The notes: a model not told the origin generated them from the sequence alone. A stretch of 64,000 bases of DNA from Arthrobacter sp. PAMC25564 (GCF_004798705.1 NZ_CP039290.1:3658001-3722000); one strand, 5' to 3'; shown: positions 1 through 8,690, counted from the first letter of the stretch. Numbers and translations: made by a program.

Positions 1-304
1 GGAGGCCCGGCTGCAGATCCACCCGGCGGCCGCCGCCGCGCAGGGCATCGCCGAGGGCGACGTCATCTCGATTTCCAACGCGCGCGGCGAGGTTTCCTGC
101 CGCGCCGCGCTGAGCACGGACATCCGGCCCGAGACGGTGTTCCTGCCGTTCCACTTCCCGGAACTGGAGAGCGCCAACCGCCTCACCGAGGCAGCCACGG
201 ACCCGATATCCGGAATGCCGGAGTTCAAGACCAGCAAGGTCTGGATCCGTCCCGCCGCCGCCAATCTCCGCGACGATGAACTGCAAAAGGAAGGTGCGTC
301 ATGA
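1..304 (+). CDS. Molybdopterin oxidoreductase, C-terminal end (probable assimilatory nitrate reductase), partial
   Basis: The window opens inside this gene; only the last 100 codons are present, read from base 2 to the TGA at 302-304. The visible protein is the molybdopterin-dinucleotide-binding domain at the end of DMSO-reductase-family enzymes: a run on residues after an Ala-rich stretch with the IAEGD-V-I-SNARGEV beta-barrel pattern, then FLPFHF and a short tail. The stop overlaps the ATG of the next gene (ATGA), so the two are translationally coupled. The partner is a BFD-type [2Fe-2S] flavoprotein, and nir genes lie downstream, so I infer a cytoplasmic assimilatory nitrate reductase reducing nitrate to nitrite. 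The catalytic part is outside the window, so formate dehydrogenase or another family member cannot be excluded from this end alone. Confidence 0.8.
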   Translation, partial: EARLQIHPAAAAAQGIAEGDVISISNARGEVSCRAALSTDIRPETVFLPFHFPELESANRLTEAATDPISGMPEFKTSKVWIRPAAANLRDDELQKEGAS

Positions 305-1860
305 CTGAGCGCATTGTTGTTGTGGGCTTCGGACCGGTGGCCGCGCGGCTGGTCGACGAGCTGCTGCCGGCCGTGCGCAGCGGGCTGGCGCACCTGACGG
401 TGATCGGTGAAGAGTCCGAGGCCGCGTACAACCGTGTGCTCGTGGCGGACCTCGGGGTCGGCCGGACCACGGCGCCGGCCCTGGCGCTGGCGGACGCCGC
501 CGCGCTGATTGCCGACGGCGTCGACGTCCGGCTCGGCGTCCGGGTCCGCCGGGTGGACCGTGCCCGGCAGCAGCTGATCCTCGGCGACGGCACCTCCCCC
601 GGCTATGACAGGCTGGTCTTCGCCACCGGATCCCGGCCGGTGATCCCCAACCTCACCGGGCTCAACCCGGACCCGGCCACGCCCGTGCTCCCCTTGGGCG
701 TGACCGCGCTCCGGGACCTGCGCGACGCCGCGGGACTCCGGGAGGCGGTGGCCGGGGGCAAGCGCGTGGTGGTGCTGGGCGGCGGCGTGCTGGGCCTGGA
801 GACGGCCCTCGCCGCGGCCGAGGAAGGCGCCACGGTAACCGTCGTGCACAATGGCCCGCACCCGCTGGGCCGCAGCATCGACCGCGGCGGCGGCGCGGTG
901 CTCGCGGCTTCGTTGCGGAACTGCGGCGTGCGGGTGGCCGGCAACGCCCGCTCCACCGGCGTCGAACACAACGGGCCCGACGGCGGCTTCTCCGCCCTGC
1001 TGCTCGATGACGGCTCCGCGATCGACGGCGAGCTGCTGGTCCTCTCCTGCGGCGTCCGGCCGCGGACCGAACTTGCCGAGGGCTGCGGGCTTTCGACGGC
1101 GGCAGGCATCCTGGTGGACCACAAGCTCCGGGCGCACCACGAACCGCACATCTTTGCGATCGGCGACTGCGCCGAGGTCCGCTGCCCGGACCCGGAGTGC
1201 GTGGACTGCCGGACGGCACGCGGCCCGTCCGGGCTGGTGGGTCCGGGCTGGCGGCAGGCCGAATGGCTCGCCGAATACCTGACCCTGCTGGCGTCCGGCG
1301 CCGAGGTCGAGGCCGGGGCGTTGCCGGCGCTTCCGGCGGAACTGCCGGGCGTGATCGTACTCAAGGCCCGCGGCCTGAACATGGCCGTCGCCGGGGACAA
1401 CGCCACGGAGCCGTGGGACGAGGAATTGTTGACCGCCGGGGCGGGGAACGGCCGGCCCCGGCTGCAGATTGCCCAGTGGGCCGATCCCGAGCACGGCCGC
1501 TACGTGAAGATGACCACCCGCGCCGGAGTTCTCGAAGGCCTCGTGGCCGTGGGCATGCCCCGCACCGCGGCGGAGCTCGTGCAATTGTTTGAACGCGGCG
1601 CCGAGCTCCCCGCGGACCGGTCCCTGCTGCTGCGCCTGGACGGCCCGGACCAGGCGGCCGCCGCCGGCGCCGCCGACCCCGGGCGCACGGTGTGCCGCTG
1701 CGCGGGGGTCAGCGGGACGGCCATCGCCGCCGCGGCCTCCGACGGGTGCGGCACGGTTGCCGAGGTCTCCGGGGCCACTCGTGCGGGGACCGGATGTGGT
1801 GGGTGCCACGACGACATCAAGGGGATTATTGAGAAGCACTTTCAGGTAGCGGTTGCCTGA
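301..1860 (+). CDS. NAD(P)/FAD-dependent oxidoreductase with C-terminal BFD-like [2Fe-2S] domain (nitrate reductase electron-transfer subunit)
   Basis: A 519-residue cytoplasmic flavoprotein. An FAD-binding Rossmann fold starts at residue 4 (VVVGFGP). A second, NAD(P)H-binding fold lies near residue 155 (VVVLGGGVLG), and the FAD-contacting motif HIFAIGDCAE near 283. The last 60 residues form a bacterioferritin-associated-ferredoxin-type [2Fe-2S] domain: C-R-C near the start, then G-T-G-C-G-G-C. This layout matches the N-terminal half of NirB and NasB-type electron-transfer subunits, which pass electrons from NAD(P)H to nitrate reductase. The ATG overlaps the stop of the molybdopterin subunit, supporting that partnership. 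There is an extra Cys-rich insert (CPDPECVDC) near residue 298, which is unusual and may bind metal. A role in nitrite reduction alone is the main alternative, but no sirohaem domain is present. Confidence 0.85.
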   Translation: MTERIVVVGFGPVAARLVDELLPAVRSGLAHLTVIGEESEAAYNRVLVADLGVGRTTAPALALADAAALIADGVDVRLGVRVRRVDRARQQLILGDGTSPGYDRLVFATGSRPVIPNLTGLNPDPATPVLPLGVTALRDLRDAAGLREAVAGGKRVVVLGGGVLGLETALAAAEEGATVTVVHNGPHPLGRSIDRGGGAVLAASLRNCGVRVAGNARSTGVEHNGPDGGFSALLLDDGSAIDGELLVLSCGVRPRTELAEGCGLSTAAGILVDHKLRAHHEPHIFAIGDCAEVRCPDPECVDCRTARGPSGLVGPGWRQAEWLAEYLTLLASGAEVEAGALPALPAELPGVIVLKARGLNMAVAGDNATEPWDEELLTAGAGNGRPRLQIAQWADPEHGRYVKMTTRAGVLEGLVAVGMPRTAAELVQLFERGAELPADRSLLLRLDGPDQAAAAGAADPGRTVCRCAGVSGTAIAAAASDGCGTVAEVSGATRAGTGCGGCHDDIKGIIEKHFQVAVA

Positions 1861-1886
1861 AACCAGGAATCGACGTCGAAATTTGA

Positions 1887-1927
1887 GCGCAAAGAAGGGG
1901 CCACCGCTGGTGGCCCCTTCTTTGCGC
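1887..1927. terminator. Bidirectional transcription terminator, 19-bp perfect stem
   Basis: Bases 1887-1905 and 1909-1927 are perfect reverse complements separated by a three-base loop (GCT). The stem begins GCGCAAAG and ends CTTTGCGC, so each strand carries a run of A before and T after the GC-rich core. It lies between two convergent genes and can end both the nitrate reductase transcript and the excalibur-protein transcript. Confidence 0.85.
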
Positions 1928-1931
1928 GCTG

Positions 1932-2801
1932 TTACTTGTCGCAGGCGATTCCGTCTCCGTCGCGGTCCAAGGGCGAGCGGTACCCCGGCGTGCCCCTGTA
2001 CATGGGAGCGGCACCCGCAGCCTTGGCCTCGGTGCAGTTCGCGTAGTAGGCCGCAGCCGGAGCCGCCGGCGCTACGGGCGCAGCAGGCACTACAGCCGCT
2101 GGCGCGTTCTTGGCGGCCTGCTGCGCTGCTGCTTGCTGCGCAGCAGCGGCCTGCTGGGCGGCCAATTGGTCGGAGGCTACCTTGTCCGCAGCCGCTTTGT
2201 CGGCGGCAACCTTGTCTGCAGCGGCTTTGTCGGCGGCAACCTTGTCTGCAGCGGCTTTGTCGGCGGCTACCTTGTCCGCAGCCGCTTTCGCGATGACTGT
2301 CTTGGATTCCGCTTCCGGCAACCACACCAGACGCTGATCTGTACCGATGGTGCAGACGAAGGCGTCACCGTTATACGTCTTTGTATCGTTGGCCGTGAGG
2401 CAGGCAGTCTTAGCCGGGTCCGTTGCGGTGGCTGTCGGAGTGGGACTCGCAGTTGCGGAGGCCGAGGTTGCAACCAACGCTGATTTATTCTGGCTTCCCG
2501 TCGTCGAAGCAGTCGCACCGGCGACAATGCCTCCGACGATGAATACTACGATTCCCGAGCCCGCAACGATCAATGCGCTCTTGCGGTGAGGAATTCCGAC
2601 CCAGCTGCGCCGCTTGGACAGCAGCGCGTAGAGACCCGTAATCAGCGCGATGATGCCCAGCAGAATAAGGGCTCCGCCGAAGCCGCCAGAGGCAGCGAAG
2701 ATAATGACCAAAATCAACACAATGGCCGCCATGATCCAGAAGGAAATTGATGGGCGCCACTTGATTTTTTGGCGCGATGAAGTTTTTTCAATATCGAACA
2801 T
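1932..2801 (-). CDS. Membrane-anchored excalibur calcium-binding domain protein with Lys/Ala-rich repeats
   Basis: A 289-residue surface protein of unknown function. From the N-terminus: a short polar leader, two to three hydrophobic segments (about residues 20-60 and 78-98), a Ser/Thr/Ala linker, a Lys/Ala/Asp-rich segment (about 170-210) built from a ten-residue unit VAADKAAADK, an Ala/Pro stretch, and a C-terminal excalibur domain (about 250-289). That domain has the conserved Asn-Cys near its start and the DRDGDGIACD calcium-loop motif with the paired cysteine. Excalibur domains are extracellular and often sit on nucleases or cell-wall proteins; no catalytic domain is visible here. A GGGGGAA Shine-Dalgarno lies just before the ATG. 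The repeat segment is probably helical and could be a wall-spanning stalk (inference). Confidence 0.8.
   Translation of the reverse strand: MFDIEKTSSRQKIKWRPSISFWIMAAIVLILVIIFAASGGFGGALILLGIIALITGLYALLSKRRSWVGIPHRKSALIVAGSGIVVFIVGGIVAGATASTTGSQNKSALVATSASATASPTPTATATDPAKTACLTANDTKTYNGDAFVCTIGTDQRLVWLPEAESKTVIAKAAADKVAADKAAADKVAADKAAADKVAADKAAADKVASDQLAAQQAAAAQQAAAQQAAKNAPAAVVPAAPVAPAAPAAAYYANCTEAKAAGAAPMYRGTPGYRSPLDRDGDGIACDK
2171..2290 (-). repeat. Four tandem 30-bp coding repeats inside the excalibur gene
   Basis: Four consecutive 30-bp units run from 2171 to 2290. Units two and three (2201-2230 and 2231-2260) are identical and the outer two differ at a few positions. Each codes for the decapeptide VAADKAAADK or a close variant. 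Near-identity at DNA level indicates recent slippage or duplication, so repeat number may vary between strains. Confidence 0.85.
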
Positions 2802-3257
2802 ATTTCCCCCAGGAAACTAAGAATGATGCAAATGTGACGACGTCACCGTAGCACCGCACCGACGGGACTCATCTACGTTTCGACAAGGTCGCTCCAGCGT
2901 TACGAAAATCGATTCACTGCGTTTGGTTGGGAAGGTATCAGTTGGTGGTCCCGGCCCAAGAAGAGTGAACTGACCTGAACTTGGGTAGCCCGGATCTTTT
3001 TCTCACATAGGGAAAATTAGCCTTCGGACTGGACGCATGGCCCCCCTGCGGAGTACTTGCACAGCAACTACTCCTTACTCCTCAGCTGAACGCACTCCGG
3101 AGGTGACCATCCGACACATCGCGCGAGGCCCTCAACTTCATCCCTTATGACTGAGCCACGAGGGAGACTGGTCACGACGGCGGCATCATGCTGCCGCCGT
3201 TGGATCCTGTGGGCTTTCCAGAGACTCGGCGAGCTTGGCGTGAAGGGGAAAATTTCG
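2802..3257. other. Gene-free stretch with one hairpin
   Basis: This 456-base stretch holds the promoters of the flanking divergent genes but no convincing coding sequence. Composition is lower in GC than the neighbours. One perfect inverted repeat (3177-3185 with 3192-3200, six-base loop) lies 58 bases before the next gene; it has no T-run and its role is unclear. Confidence 0.5.
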
Positions 3258-3671
3258 ATGGCTTGGGGTAAGACAGAGGAATAAAAACTGGAAGAACAAG
3301 CAGCGAGGAAGGCACTCGAACTCGAGGCCAAGAAAGTCCAGGCAGAGGCTCGATATGCAGCAAGCCCAGTTGGGCGTGCTTCTGCAGCTCATCAAAACGG
3401 CGACGGTTTCTTCCAGCTTGAAATCGAAGTGAGTGAGCTCAACGGGTTCGCGTCATCATTCGGATCATCAGATAACGCAGTTCGTCATACAGGAGGTGCT
3501 ACCGATGTTCTTGCGCAAATCGAAGCTAAGGGATGGCATCTAGAGCACGTCGGCTATGTGTTTATCGAAACCGGCTCTACGTCCACCAACCGCGTCATGT
3601 CCACCGGGCAAGGAGTTGTCACCCGAGGCAACGTTACCGGCATATATTTATTCCGCCGGATAGCCGCGTAA
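3258..3671 (+). pseudogene. Conserved hypothetical protein interrupted by an in-frame stop at codon 9
   Basis: An ATG at 3258, preceded by a good ribosome site (GAAGGGG), reads MAWGKTEE and then meets TAA at 3282-3284. The same frame continues without a break to 3671: a Lys/Glu/Ala-rich helical segment (about codons 10-36), then a globular domain with FFQLEIEV, a Trp-His-Leu-Glu-His-Val-Gly-Tyr-Val-Phe core and an ending GIYLFRR. The continuous reading frame on both sides of the stop, in the same frame as the good start, suggests a GAA-to-TAA point change in a once intact gene of 137 codons. A GTG at 3429 could start an 80-residue remnant. I do not recognise a named family, though it looks like a small actinobacterial cytoplasmic protein. 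A sequencing error is possible. Confidence 0.6.
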
Positions 3672-3794
3672 GTAGAAGTACGCAGTCGGGCGCCCGTTCA
3701 TTATCCGTGGTGGATGGTCGCCTCGGCTACATTTTTGGCTGGGGCAGCCGCCGTAGGAACCAATCGCAGAAAACCGCCTTCGGGCAGGCGCTGC

Positions 3795-4154
3795 TCAGGC
3801 GCTCTCGGCCACGTCGGGGGCCGTCGTTTCGTATTCGTTTGTACCGTCGGGCTGGCCCGCGGGGAGCCGCATCTCCTGGACGCTCGCCGTGAACGTATCC
3901 AAGGACCCGAGGGACATCAGGTGTTCCGCGAGCGCCACCTCCGGATGCCCGGGGTTGGCGGCAAGGTGTCCGCGCAGTCTGTCCCTGACCGCGGCTTCTT
4001 CGGGCGTCGTGCGCGAAAGCACCGCCTCGATAATCACGGCTGCCTGCCGGCGGATGTTCTCCGCAACGATATCGGCGTCGGGCCCACCCGGCATCGTGCC
4101 AGCCGGCTGCGGGCCGTCGGCGCATGCCGGAGCGGCCAAGGGGTCCATCGACAT
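3795..4154 (-). CDS. Hypothetical protein, 119 residues
   Basis: I do not recognise this protein. It begins MSMDPLAAP with an AAGGA ribosome site seven bases upstream. Codons are strongly GC-ending, as in neighbouring real genes, which supports coding. The N-terminal 30 residues are Pro/Gly/Ala-rich and probably disordered. Residues 30-95 look helical and amphipathic, with the pattern IRRQAAVIIEAVL and PEVALAEHLMSLG. No signal peptide, membrane segment or catalytic motif is visible. It stands alone between a broken gene and another hypothetical gene on the opposite strand. Overlapping frames on the plus strand have poorer codon composition and no ribosome site. Confidence 0.5.
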   Translation of the reverse strand: MSMDPLAAPACADGPQPAGTMPGGPDADIVAENIRRQAAVIIEAVLSRTTPEEAAVRDRLRGHLAANPGHPEVALAEHLMSLGSLDTFTASVQEMRLPAGQPDGTNEYETTAPDVAESA

Positions 4155-4387
4155 CCAATATTCCTTTGTTCGTGTTTACGGCTGGGTCCCTAACCCGCCT
4201 GTCCCGTCTTCTCTTGTACCGGGAGAATCCGGAAAAGCCGAAGACCGGCAAGAATTACGTTGAAACCGTACACCGACGGATCGGCCGGTCCGGCAACGGA
4301 AGCAGAACTTTTCACCAATATTTCCTGCCGGACACGTGCGCGTCACGGAAATCGGGGAGAGACCAAACGGCAGGTAGCATCGGGGCC

Positions 4388-5083
4388 ATGACTGCCGACG
4401 AAGAAGACGACATCACCGAAGAACTGCTGGCCGACGCCGGGAAACTGACCGGGCTGAGCCTTGAACTGCTGGGCCTTGACCCGCACCCGGCTGACATGAC
4501 CCCGGAACAGCGCCTCCAGTTCGACCCCGAGGACCTCGACGAAATGGCCGCCTTCTCCCCCGAAGACCGTCAAAAGTCCGTGCTCCAGACCCGTCTGCTG
4601 GCAGGCCTGCTCTGGAACTCCTCGAGTGTCCTCATCGACCAGCTTTTCCGCGATCTCGACACCCTGAACGAGCTCGCGACCATCGCCCCGGCCGACATCG
4701 CCGGCACCTCGGTCCTGTCCTCGTTGCCGCCTCAGTTCGCCGCCCGCTACGACCTGAAGTTCACCCGGAAGTTCATCGTCGTCGCTGCGGACGTCACCGC
4801 AGCCCTGGTCCGCGGCTGGATCGCTCCGGGATGCCTGGCTGCCGAACTCGCGGTCCGCTGCCTGCTCGACCAGGCGGAAATCACCGAGGACATCTACGAA
4901 CTGGACCTGCCGGAGGACTGGCGGGCAGAGGTTGAGGAGGTCCTGCTGGAGGACGCGGACAGCGAAACACTGTACGCGGACAACCTCGACGATCTCGAGG
5001 ACGACGCCGACACGCTGGGCTTCGAGCACTGGTTCGAACCCTTTGCGCCCGGGGACGCGGTCCCGCCTTACGCCTTTGGCTAA
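4388..5083 (+). CDS. Conserved hypothetical acidic protein, 231 residues
   Basis: The frame is open further upstream, but the protein-like, strongly GC-ending part starts at ATG 4388 (MTADEEDD). The product is very acidic, with clusters of Asp/Glu at both ends, no cysteine pairs and no signal peptide, so it is probably a soluble cytoplasmic protein. Residues 25-200 look largely helical. A hydrophobic stretch around 135-155 (FIVVAADVTAALVRGWI) is too interrupted to be a clear membrane span. I do not recognise a family and assign no function. Its stop overlaps by three bases the stop of the convergent flavodoxin gene, so there is no terminator between them. Confidence 0.6.
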   Translation: MTADEEDDITEELLADAGKLTGLSLELLGLDPHPADMTPEQRLQFDPEDLDEMAAFSPEDRQKSVLQTRLLAGLLWNSSSVLIDQLFRDLDTLNELATIAPADIAGTSVLSSLPPQFAARYDLKFTRKFIVVAADVTAALVRGWIAPGCLAAELAVRCLLDQAEITEDIYELDLPEDWRAEVEEVLLEDADSETLYADNLDDLEDDADTLGFEHWFEPFAPGDAVPPYAFG

Positions 5084-5619
5084 GCCTGCGGAGCAGCCAG
5101 TCCGGCCAGGAAATCCTCGGTAAACCGCTTCACGCCGTCCCATTCGGTGTAGACGTAGTCGCGGGAGGTATCCAGGTCCGGGGACCCCTTGTCCTTGGTG
5201 ATCTTCTTCATGAGCTGGCGTTTGAGGAAGTTGTAGTGGGTATACAGCAGGGCGCCGCTGAAGAGCCCGACGTGGGCCGGATGCCAGCCCGTCGCCGCCT
5301 CGAACTTCTCCACATAGCTCTCAGCGTTCTCCCCGTCGCCACGGGCGGCGAGGCTCACCGAAACGAGGGCAGACGGGAGGCGCTCCAGCTCGGCCCGGTT
5401 CCGCAGGACAAAGTCACGGACGTAGGCCTCGTGCTTGCCGACATGGACCGAGCCCCCGACGATGACGGCGTCGTAGCCGTCCGGAAGGGCATCGCCGGAG
5501 TGTTTGAGGTCCGCCGTGTCCGCTTGGTGGCCGTGGGCCCGGACCACCTCCGCAATGTACTCGGCGATCCGGCCGGTCTGTCCTTCAACGGTTCCGTAGG
5601 GGATATAGATCTTGGCCAT
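5080..5619 (-). CDS. Flavodoxin-domain protein, HemG-like
   Basis: A 179-residue protein with a flavodoxin fold that binds FMN in the cytoplasm or at the membrane face. The phosphate-binding loop is at the N-terminus (YGTVEGQTGRIAEYI), followed by DAVIVGGSVHVGKH and a C-terminal segment with LLYTHYNFLKRQLMKKI and WDGVKRFTEDF. This pattern resembles HemG-type menaquinone-dependent protoporphyrinogen IX dehydrogenase, which oxidises a haem precursor. Many actinobacteria use other haem routes, so it may instead be a general flavodoxin. The start at 5619 was chosen because the fold begins at once; the frame is open further upstream but that part is not protein-like. No haem genes adjoin it; the uroporphyrinogen genes are 10 kb away. 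Confidence 0.75.
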   Translation of the reverse strand: MAKIYIPYGTVEGQTGRIAEYIAEVVRAHGHQADTADLKHSGDALPDGYDAVIVGGSVHVGKHEAYVRDFVLRNRAELERLPSALVSVSLAARGDGENAESYVEKFEAATGWHPAHVGLFSGALLYTHYNFLKRQLMKKITKDKGSPDLDTSRDYVYTEWDGVKRFTEDFLAGLAAPQA

Positions 5620-5816
5620 GTTCCATGATGTCCGCACCCGGATGCGATGCGATACGGCCGAAGGTCCCCGGGTGGCGACAAACCCAGCCACCGGCGGCAG
5701 GGGGCCTTGGACTCTTGACGATCAAGGCCGTGCGGCATCTGATGGACGGAGGGTCCGGCGTGTTCCCGGCGACAGGCCGCTGAAGTGCCACGTCCCCCAC
5801 GATGAAAGGACAGGAC

Positions 5817-7274
5817 ATGTCCCTGCTCGACGCCTCCCTCTGGGAGGGCAAGATCTACCTCAACGGCTGGCGCCCGGGAGGCGGCGGCACAGCAGAAGCC
5901 GTCGAACCGGCCACCGGCGAAACCCTGTGCCACTATGGCCTCGCCTCCGTGGACGACGTCCGTGAAGCCGCCACAACAGCGGCGGCTGCGCAGAAGGACT
6001 GGGCCAAGCTCAACCCCGAGGACCGCGCCGCCGTGCTGCGCCGCGCGGGGTTGCTCTGGGAAGAACATGAGGCGGAGATCCAGGACTGGATCGTCCGTGA
6101 GTCCGGCGGCATTGCGCCCAAGGCAGGCCTGGAAACGCATATCGCCGCCAACGAATGCTACGACGCCTCCGCGTTGCCCGCCCTCCCCGCCGGGGACGTG
6201 CTCACCTCAAACGAGAACCGCTGGTCCTTCGCCCGGAGGCGGCCCGTCGGCGTCGTCTCTGTGATTGCGCCGTTCAACTTCCCGCTCATCCTCTCGATCC
6301 GCGCCGTCGCCCCCGCCCTGGCGCTGGGCAACGCCGTGCTGCTCAAGCCGGACCCGCGCACCGCGGTCTGCGGCGGGGTCACACTGGTCCGGATCTTCGA
6401 GGAAGCCGGACTGCCCCCCGGGCTTCTGGCGCTGCTGCCCGGAGGCGCCGACATCGGCGCCGCCGTCGTCGAGGCCCCGGAAGTGGGCGTCATCGCGTTC
6501 ACCGGCTCGACGGCGGCCGGCCGGAAGATCGGCGAGACGGCCGGGCGGCTGCTCAAGCGCGCGCACCTGGAACTCGGAGGGAACAACGCGCTCATTGTCT
6601 TGCCGGGCGCGGACCTGGCCAAGGCCGCCTCCGCGGCGGCGTTCGGTTCCTTTATGCACCAGGGCCAGATTTGTATGGCCGCCGGCCGGCACATCGTCCA
6701 CGAAGACCTCTATGAGGACTATGTCAGCGCCCTCGCGGAGAAAGCCATGCATCTTCCCGTCGGGGATCCCAAGAGCGGGACCGTGGCCCTGGGCCCTCTC
6801 ATCGACGGGAAGCAACTGCACCGCGTCGACTCGATCGTCCGGGACGCGGTGCAGGGCGGGGCACGGCTGGCCGCCGGCGGCACTCACGACGGCAGGTTCT
6901 ACCGGCCCACAGTGCTCGCGGACCTGGACGTGGCCAGCCCGGCGTGGAAGGACGAGATCTTCGGCCCAGTGGCCCCGGTGATGAAGTTCTCCACCATCGA
7001 GGAAGCCGTGGCCCTAGCCAACGGCAACGAATACGGCCTCTCGATCGGCATCCTGGGCGATGTCGGCATGGCGATGGCCATCGCCGACCAACTGGACTCC
7101 GGCAAGGTCCACATCAACGAACAGACGGTGTCCGACGAGGCGAACTCGCCCTTCGGCGGAATGAAAAGCTCCGGCAACGGCTCCCGGATCGGCGGACACC
7201 ACGCCAACATGGAGTCCTTCACGGAAATCCAGTGGCTCACGGTCCGGCCGGACATCGCCCCGTACCCGTTCTAG
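5817..7274 (+). CDS. NAD(P)-dependent aldehyde dehydrogenase, benzaldehyde-dehydrogenase-like
   Basis: A 485-residue soluble enzyme that oxidises an aldehyde to a carboxylic acid using NAD(P)+. All hallmarks are present: oxyanion Asn154 in APFNFP, cofactor Lys177 in LLKPDPRT, the FTGSTAAGRKIGE turn near 228, general base Glu252 in LELGGNN and nucleophile Cys286 in QGQICMAAG. The C-terminal PFGGMKSSGNG is also typical. The sequence is closest in feel to benzaldehyde/vanillin dehydrogenases, so an aromatic aldehyde is likely (inference). ATG 5817 is preferred over the ATG at 5802 because AAAGGA, seven bases upstream, is then the ribosome site. The gene is convergent with lpdA, with stop codons side by side, and has no pathway partners nearby. 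Confidence 0.85.
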   Translation: MSLLDASLWEGKIYLNGWRPGGGGTAEAVEPATGETLCHYGLASVDDVREAATTAAAAQKDWAKLNPEDRAAVLRRAGLLWEEHEAEIQDWIVRESGGIAPKAGLETHIAANECYDASALPALPAGDVLTSNENRWSFARRRPVGVVSVIAPFNFPLILSIRAVAPALALGNAVLLKPDPRTAVCGGVTLVRIFEEAGLPPGLLALLPGGADIGAAVVEAPEVGVIAFTGSTAAGRKIGETAGRLLKRAHLELGGNNALIVLPGADLAKAASAAAFGSFMHQGQICMAAGRHIVHEDLYEDYVSALAEKAMHLPVGDPKSGTVALGPLIDGKQLHRVDSIVRDAVQGGARLAAGGTHDGRFYRPTVLADLDVASPAWKDEIFGPVAPVMKFSTIEEAVALANGNEYGLSIGILGDVGMAMAIADQLDSGKVHINEQTVSDEANSPFGGMKSSGNGSRIGGHHANMESFTEIQWLTVRPDIAPYPF

Positions 7275-8690
7275 CTACATGTGGACGTGCAGGCGCCGGG
7301 CTGCTTCGGAGATGGATCCGCTCAGTGACGGGTACACCGTGAAGGTACTGGCGACGTCGTCGACGTGCAGCTTCTGGGTCACCGCGATGGAGATCGCGAA
7401 GATCAGCTCGGACGCGTTCGGGCCGACGACGACGCCGCCGATCACGGTCCCGGAGCCCTTGCGGGCAAAGATCTTGACGAAGCCGTCCTTGTGGTTGCGC
7501 ATCTTGGCCCGGGCGTTGCTGCGCAGCGAGAGCTTGACGACATCGGCCTGGTACTTGCCGGAATCGATCTCCGCCTCGGAGACGCCCACGGAGGCGATCT
7601 CCGGCGAGGTGAAGATGTTGGACGCCACCTGGTGGAGCTTGAGCGGCATGACGCCATCGCCCAGGAAGTGCGCAATCGCGATCCGGCCCTGCATCGCGGC
7701 CACGGAGGCCAGGGCGAGGACGCCGGTGCAGTCCCCCGCGGCGTAGATGTTGGAGGCGGTGGTGCGGGAAACGCCGTCGACCTTGATGTGGCCGCTCCCG
7801 GTGACCGCCACGCCGGCCTCCGCGAGCCCGATCCCGTCGGTGTTCGGGATGGAGCCGACGCAGACGAGGCAGTGGCTGCCGGTGACCTTGGAGCCGTCCC
7901 CGAGCGTGACCACCACGCCGTCCTCCGTGCGTTCCACGGTCTCGGCGCGCGAGCGGGACAGCACCCTGAGCCCACGCCGTTCGAAGACGCCCTCGAGGAC
8001 CTCGGCGGCGTCGGTGTCCGAGCCCGGCAGGACCCGGTCGCGGCTGGAAATCAGGGTCACCTTGGAGCCCAGGCCGTTGTAGGCCGAGGCGAACTCGGCG
8101 CCGGTGACACCGGAACCCACGACGATCAGTTCCTCGGGGAGCTCGTCCATGTTGTAGATCTGCGCCCAGTTCAGGATGCGGTCGCCGTCCGGCCTGGCCG
8201 TGGGCAGTTCCCGCGGGTGCGCGCCGACGGCCAGCAGGATCGCGTCCGCCTCAATTCTCTCGGTTCCCTCGGAGGTGAGGACCTCGATGGTGCGGTTGTC
8301 CAGCATCTTGCCGGAGCCGATCAGGATGCGGACGCCCTGGTGCTCGAGGGCCGCGCGGATGTCCTCGGACTGCTTCCGGGCCAGGCCGAGGAGGCGGTCA
8401 TTGATGTGCTTGAGGTCCGCACGCATCACCGGGGCGATATCGCCGCCGTCGACGTCGAACATAACGCCCAGCGCCCCCGCCTCGCCCATCCGGGTCATCA
8501 GGTCCGCCGTCGCGATCAGCGTCTTGGAAGGCACGACGTCGGTCAGCACGGCGGATCCGCCGAGACCGGCACGCTCGACGATGGTGACCTTCGCACCGAG
8601 GGATGCGGCGACCATGGCGGCTTCGTAGCCACCAGGCCCTCCGCCGAGAATTGCAATGCGGGGTGAGCTGAAATCGGGATGCGTAGTCAC
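7275..8690 (-). CDS. lpdA: NAD(P)H-quinone dehydrogenase, LpdA type (lipoamide-dehydrogenase-like flavoprotein without redox cysteines)
   Basis: A 471-residue FAD enzyme of the pyridine-nucleotide disulfide oxidoreductase class. FAD fold at residues 9-30 (IAILGGGPGG), NAD(P) fold near 180 (ELIVVGSGVTGAEFASAY), FAD motif IYAAGDCTG near 310 and a dimerisation domain after 340. True lipoamide dehydrogenases have a CxxxxC redox pair before PSK; here the segment reads GLGGSAVLTDVVPSK, so both cysteines are replaced. This is the hallmark of the Mycobacterium tuberculosis Rv3303c-type LpdA, reported to reduce quinones with NAD(P)H. In M. tuberculosis lpdA also lies close to deoD and pmmB, as here. 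The GTG at 8690 is used because the Rossmann fold starts right after it. Confidence 0.85.
   Translation of the reverse strand: MTTHPDFSSPRIAILGGGPGGYEAAMVAASLGAKVTIVERAGLGGSAVLTDVVPSKTLIATADLMTRMGEAGALGVMFDVDGGDIAPVMRADLKHINDRLLGLARKQSEDIRAALEHQGVRILIGSGKMLDNRTIEVLTSEGTERIEADAILLAVGAHPRELPTARPDGDRILNWAQIYNMDELPEELIVVGSGVTGAEFASAYNGLGSKVTLISSRDRVLPGSDTDAAEVLEGVFERRGLRVLSRSRAETVERTEDGVVVTLGDGSKVTGSHCLVCVGSIPNTDGIGLAEAGVAVTGSGHIKVDGVSRTTASNIYAAGDCTGVLALASVAAMQGRIAIAHFLGDGVMPLKLHQVASNIFTSPEIASVGVSEAEIDSGKYQADVVKLSLRSNARAKMRNHKDGFVKIFARKGSGTVIGGVVVGPNASELIFAISIAVTQKLHVDDVASTFTVYPSLSGSISEAARRLHVHM

Noticed and set aside
3889..4263. Plus-strand open frame overlapping the hypothetical gene at 3795-4154
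   Set aside because: No ribosome site, poor GC-ending codon pattern, and the minus-strand frame scores better on both.
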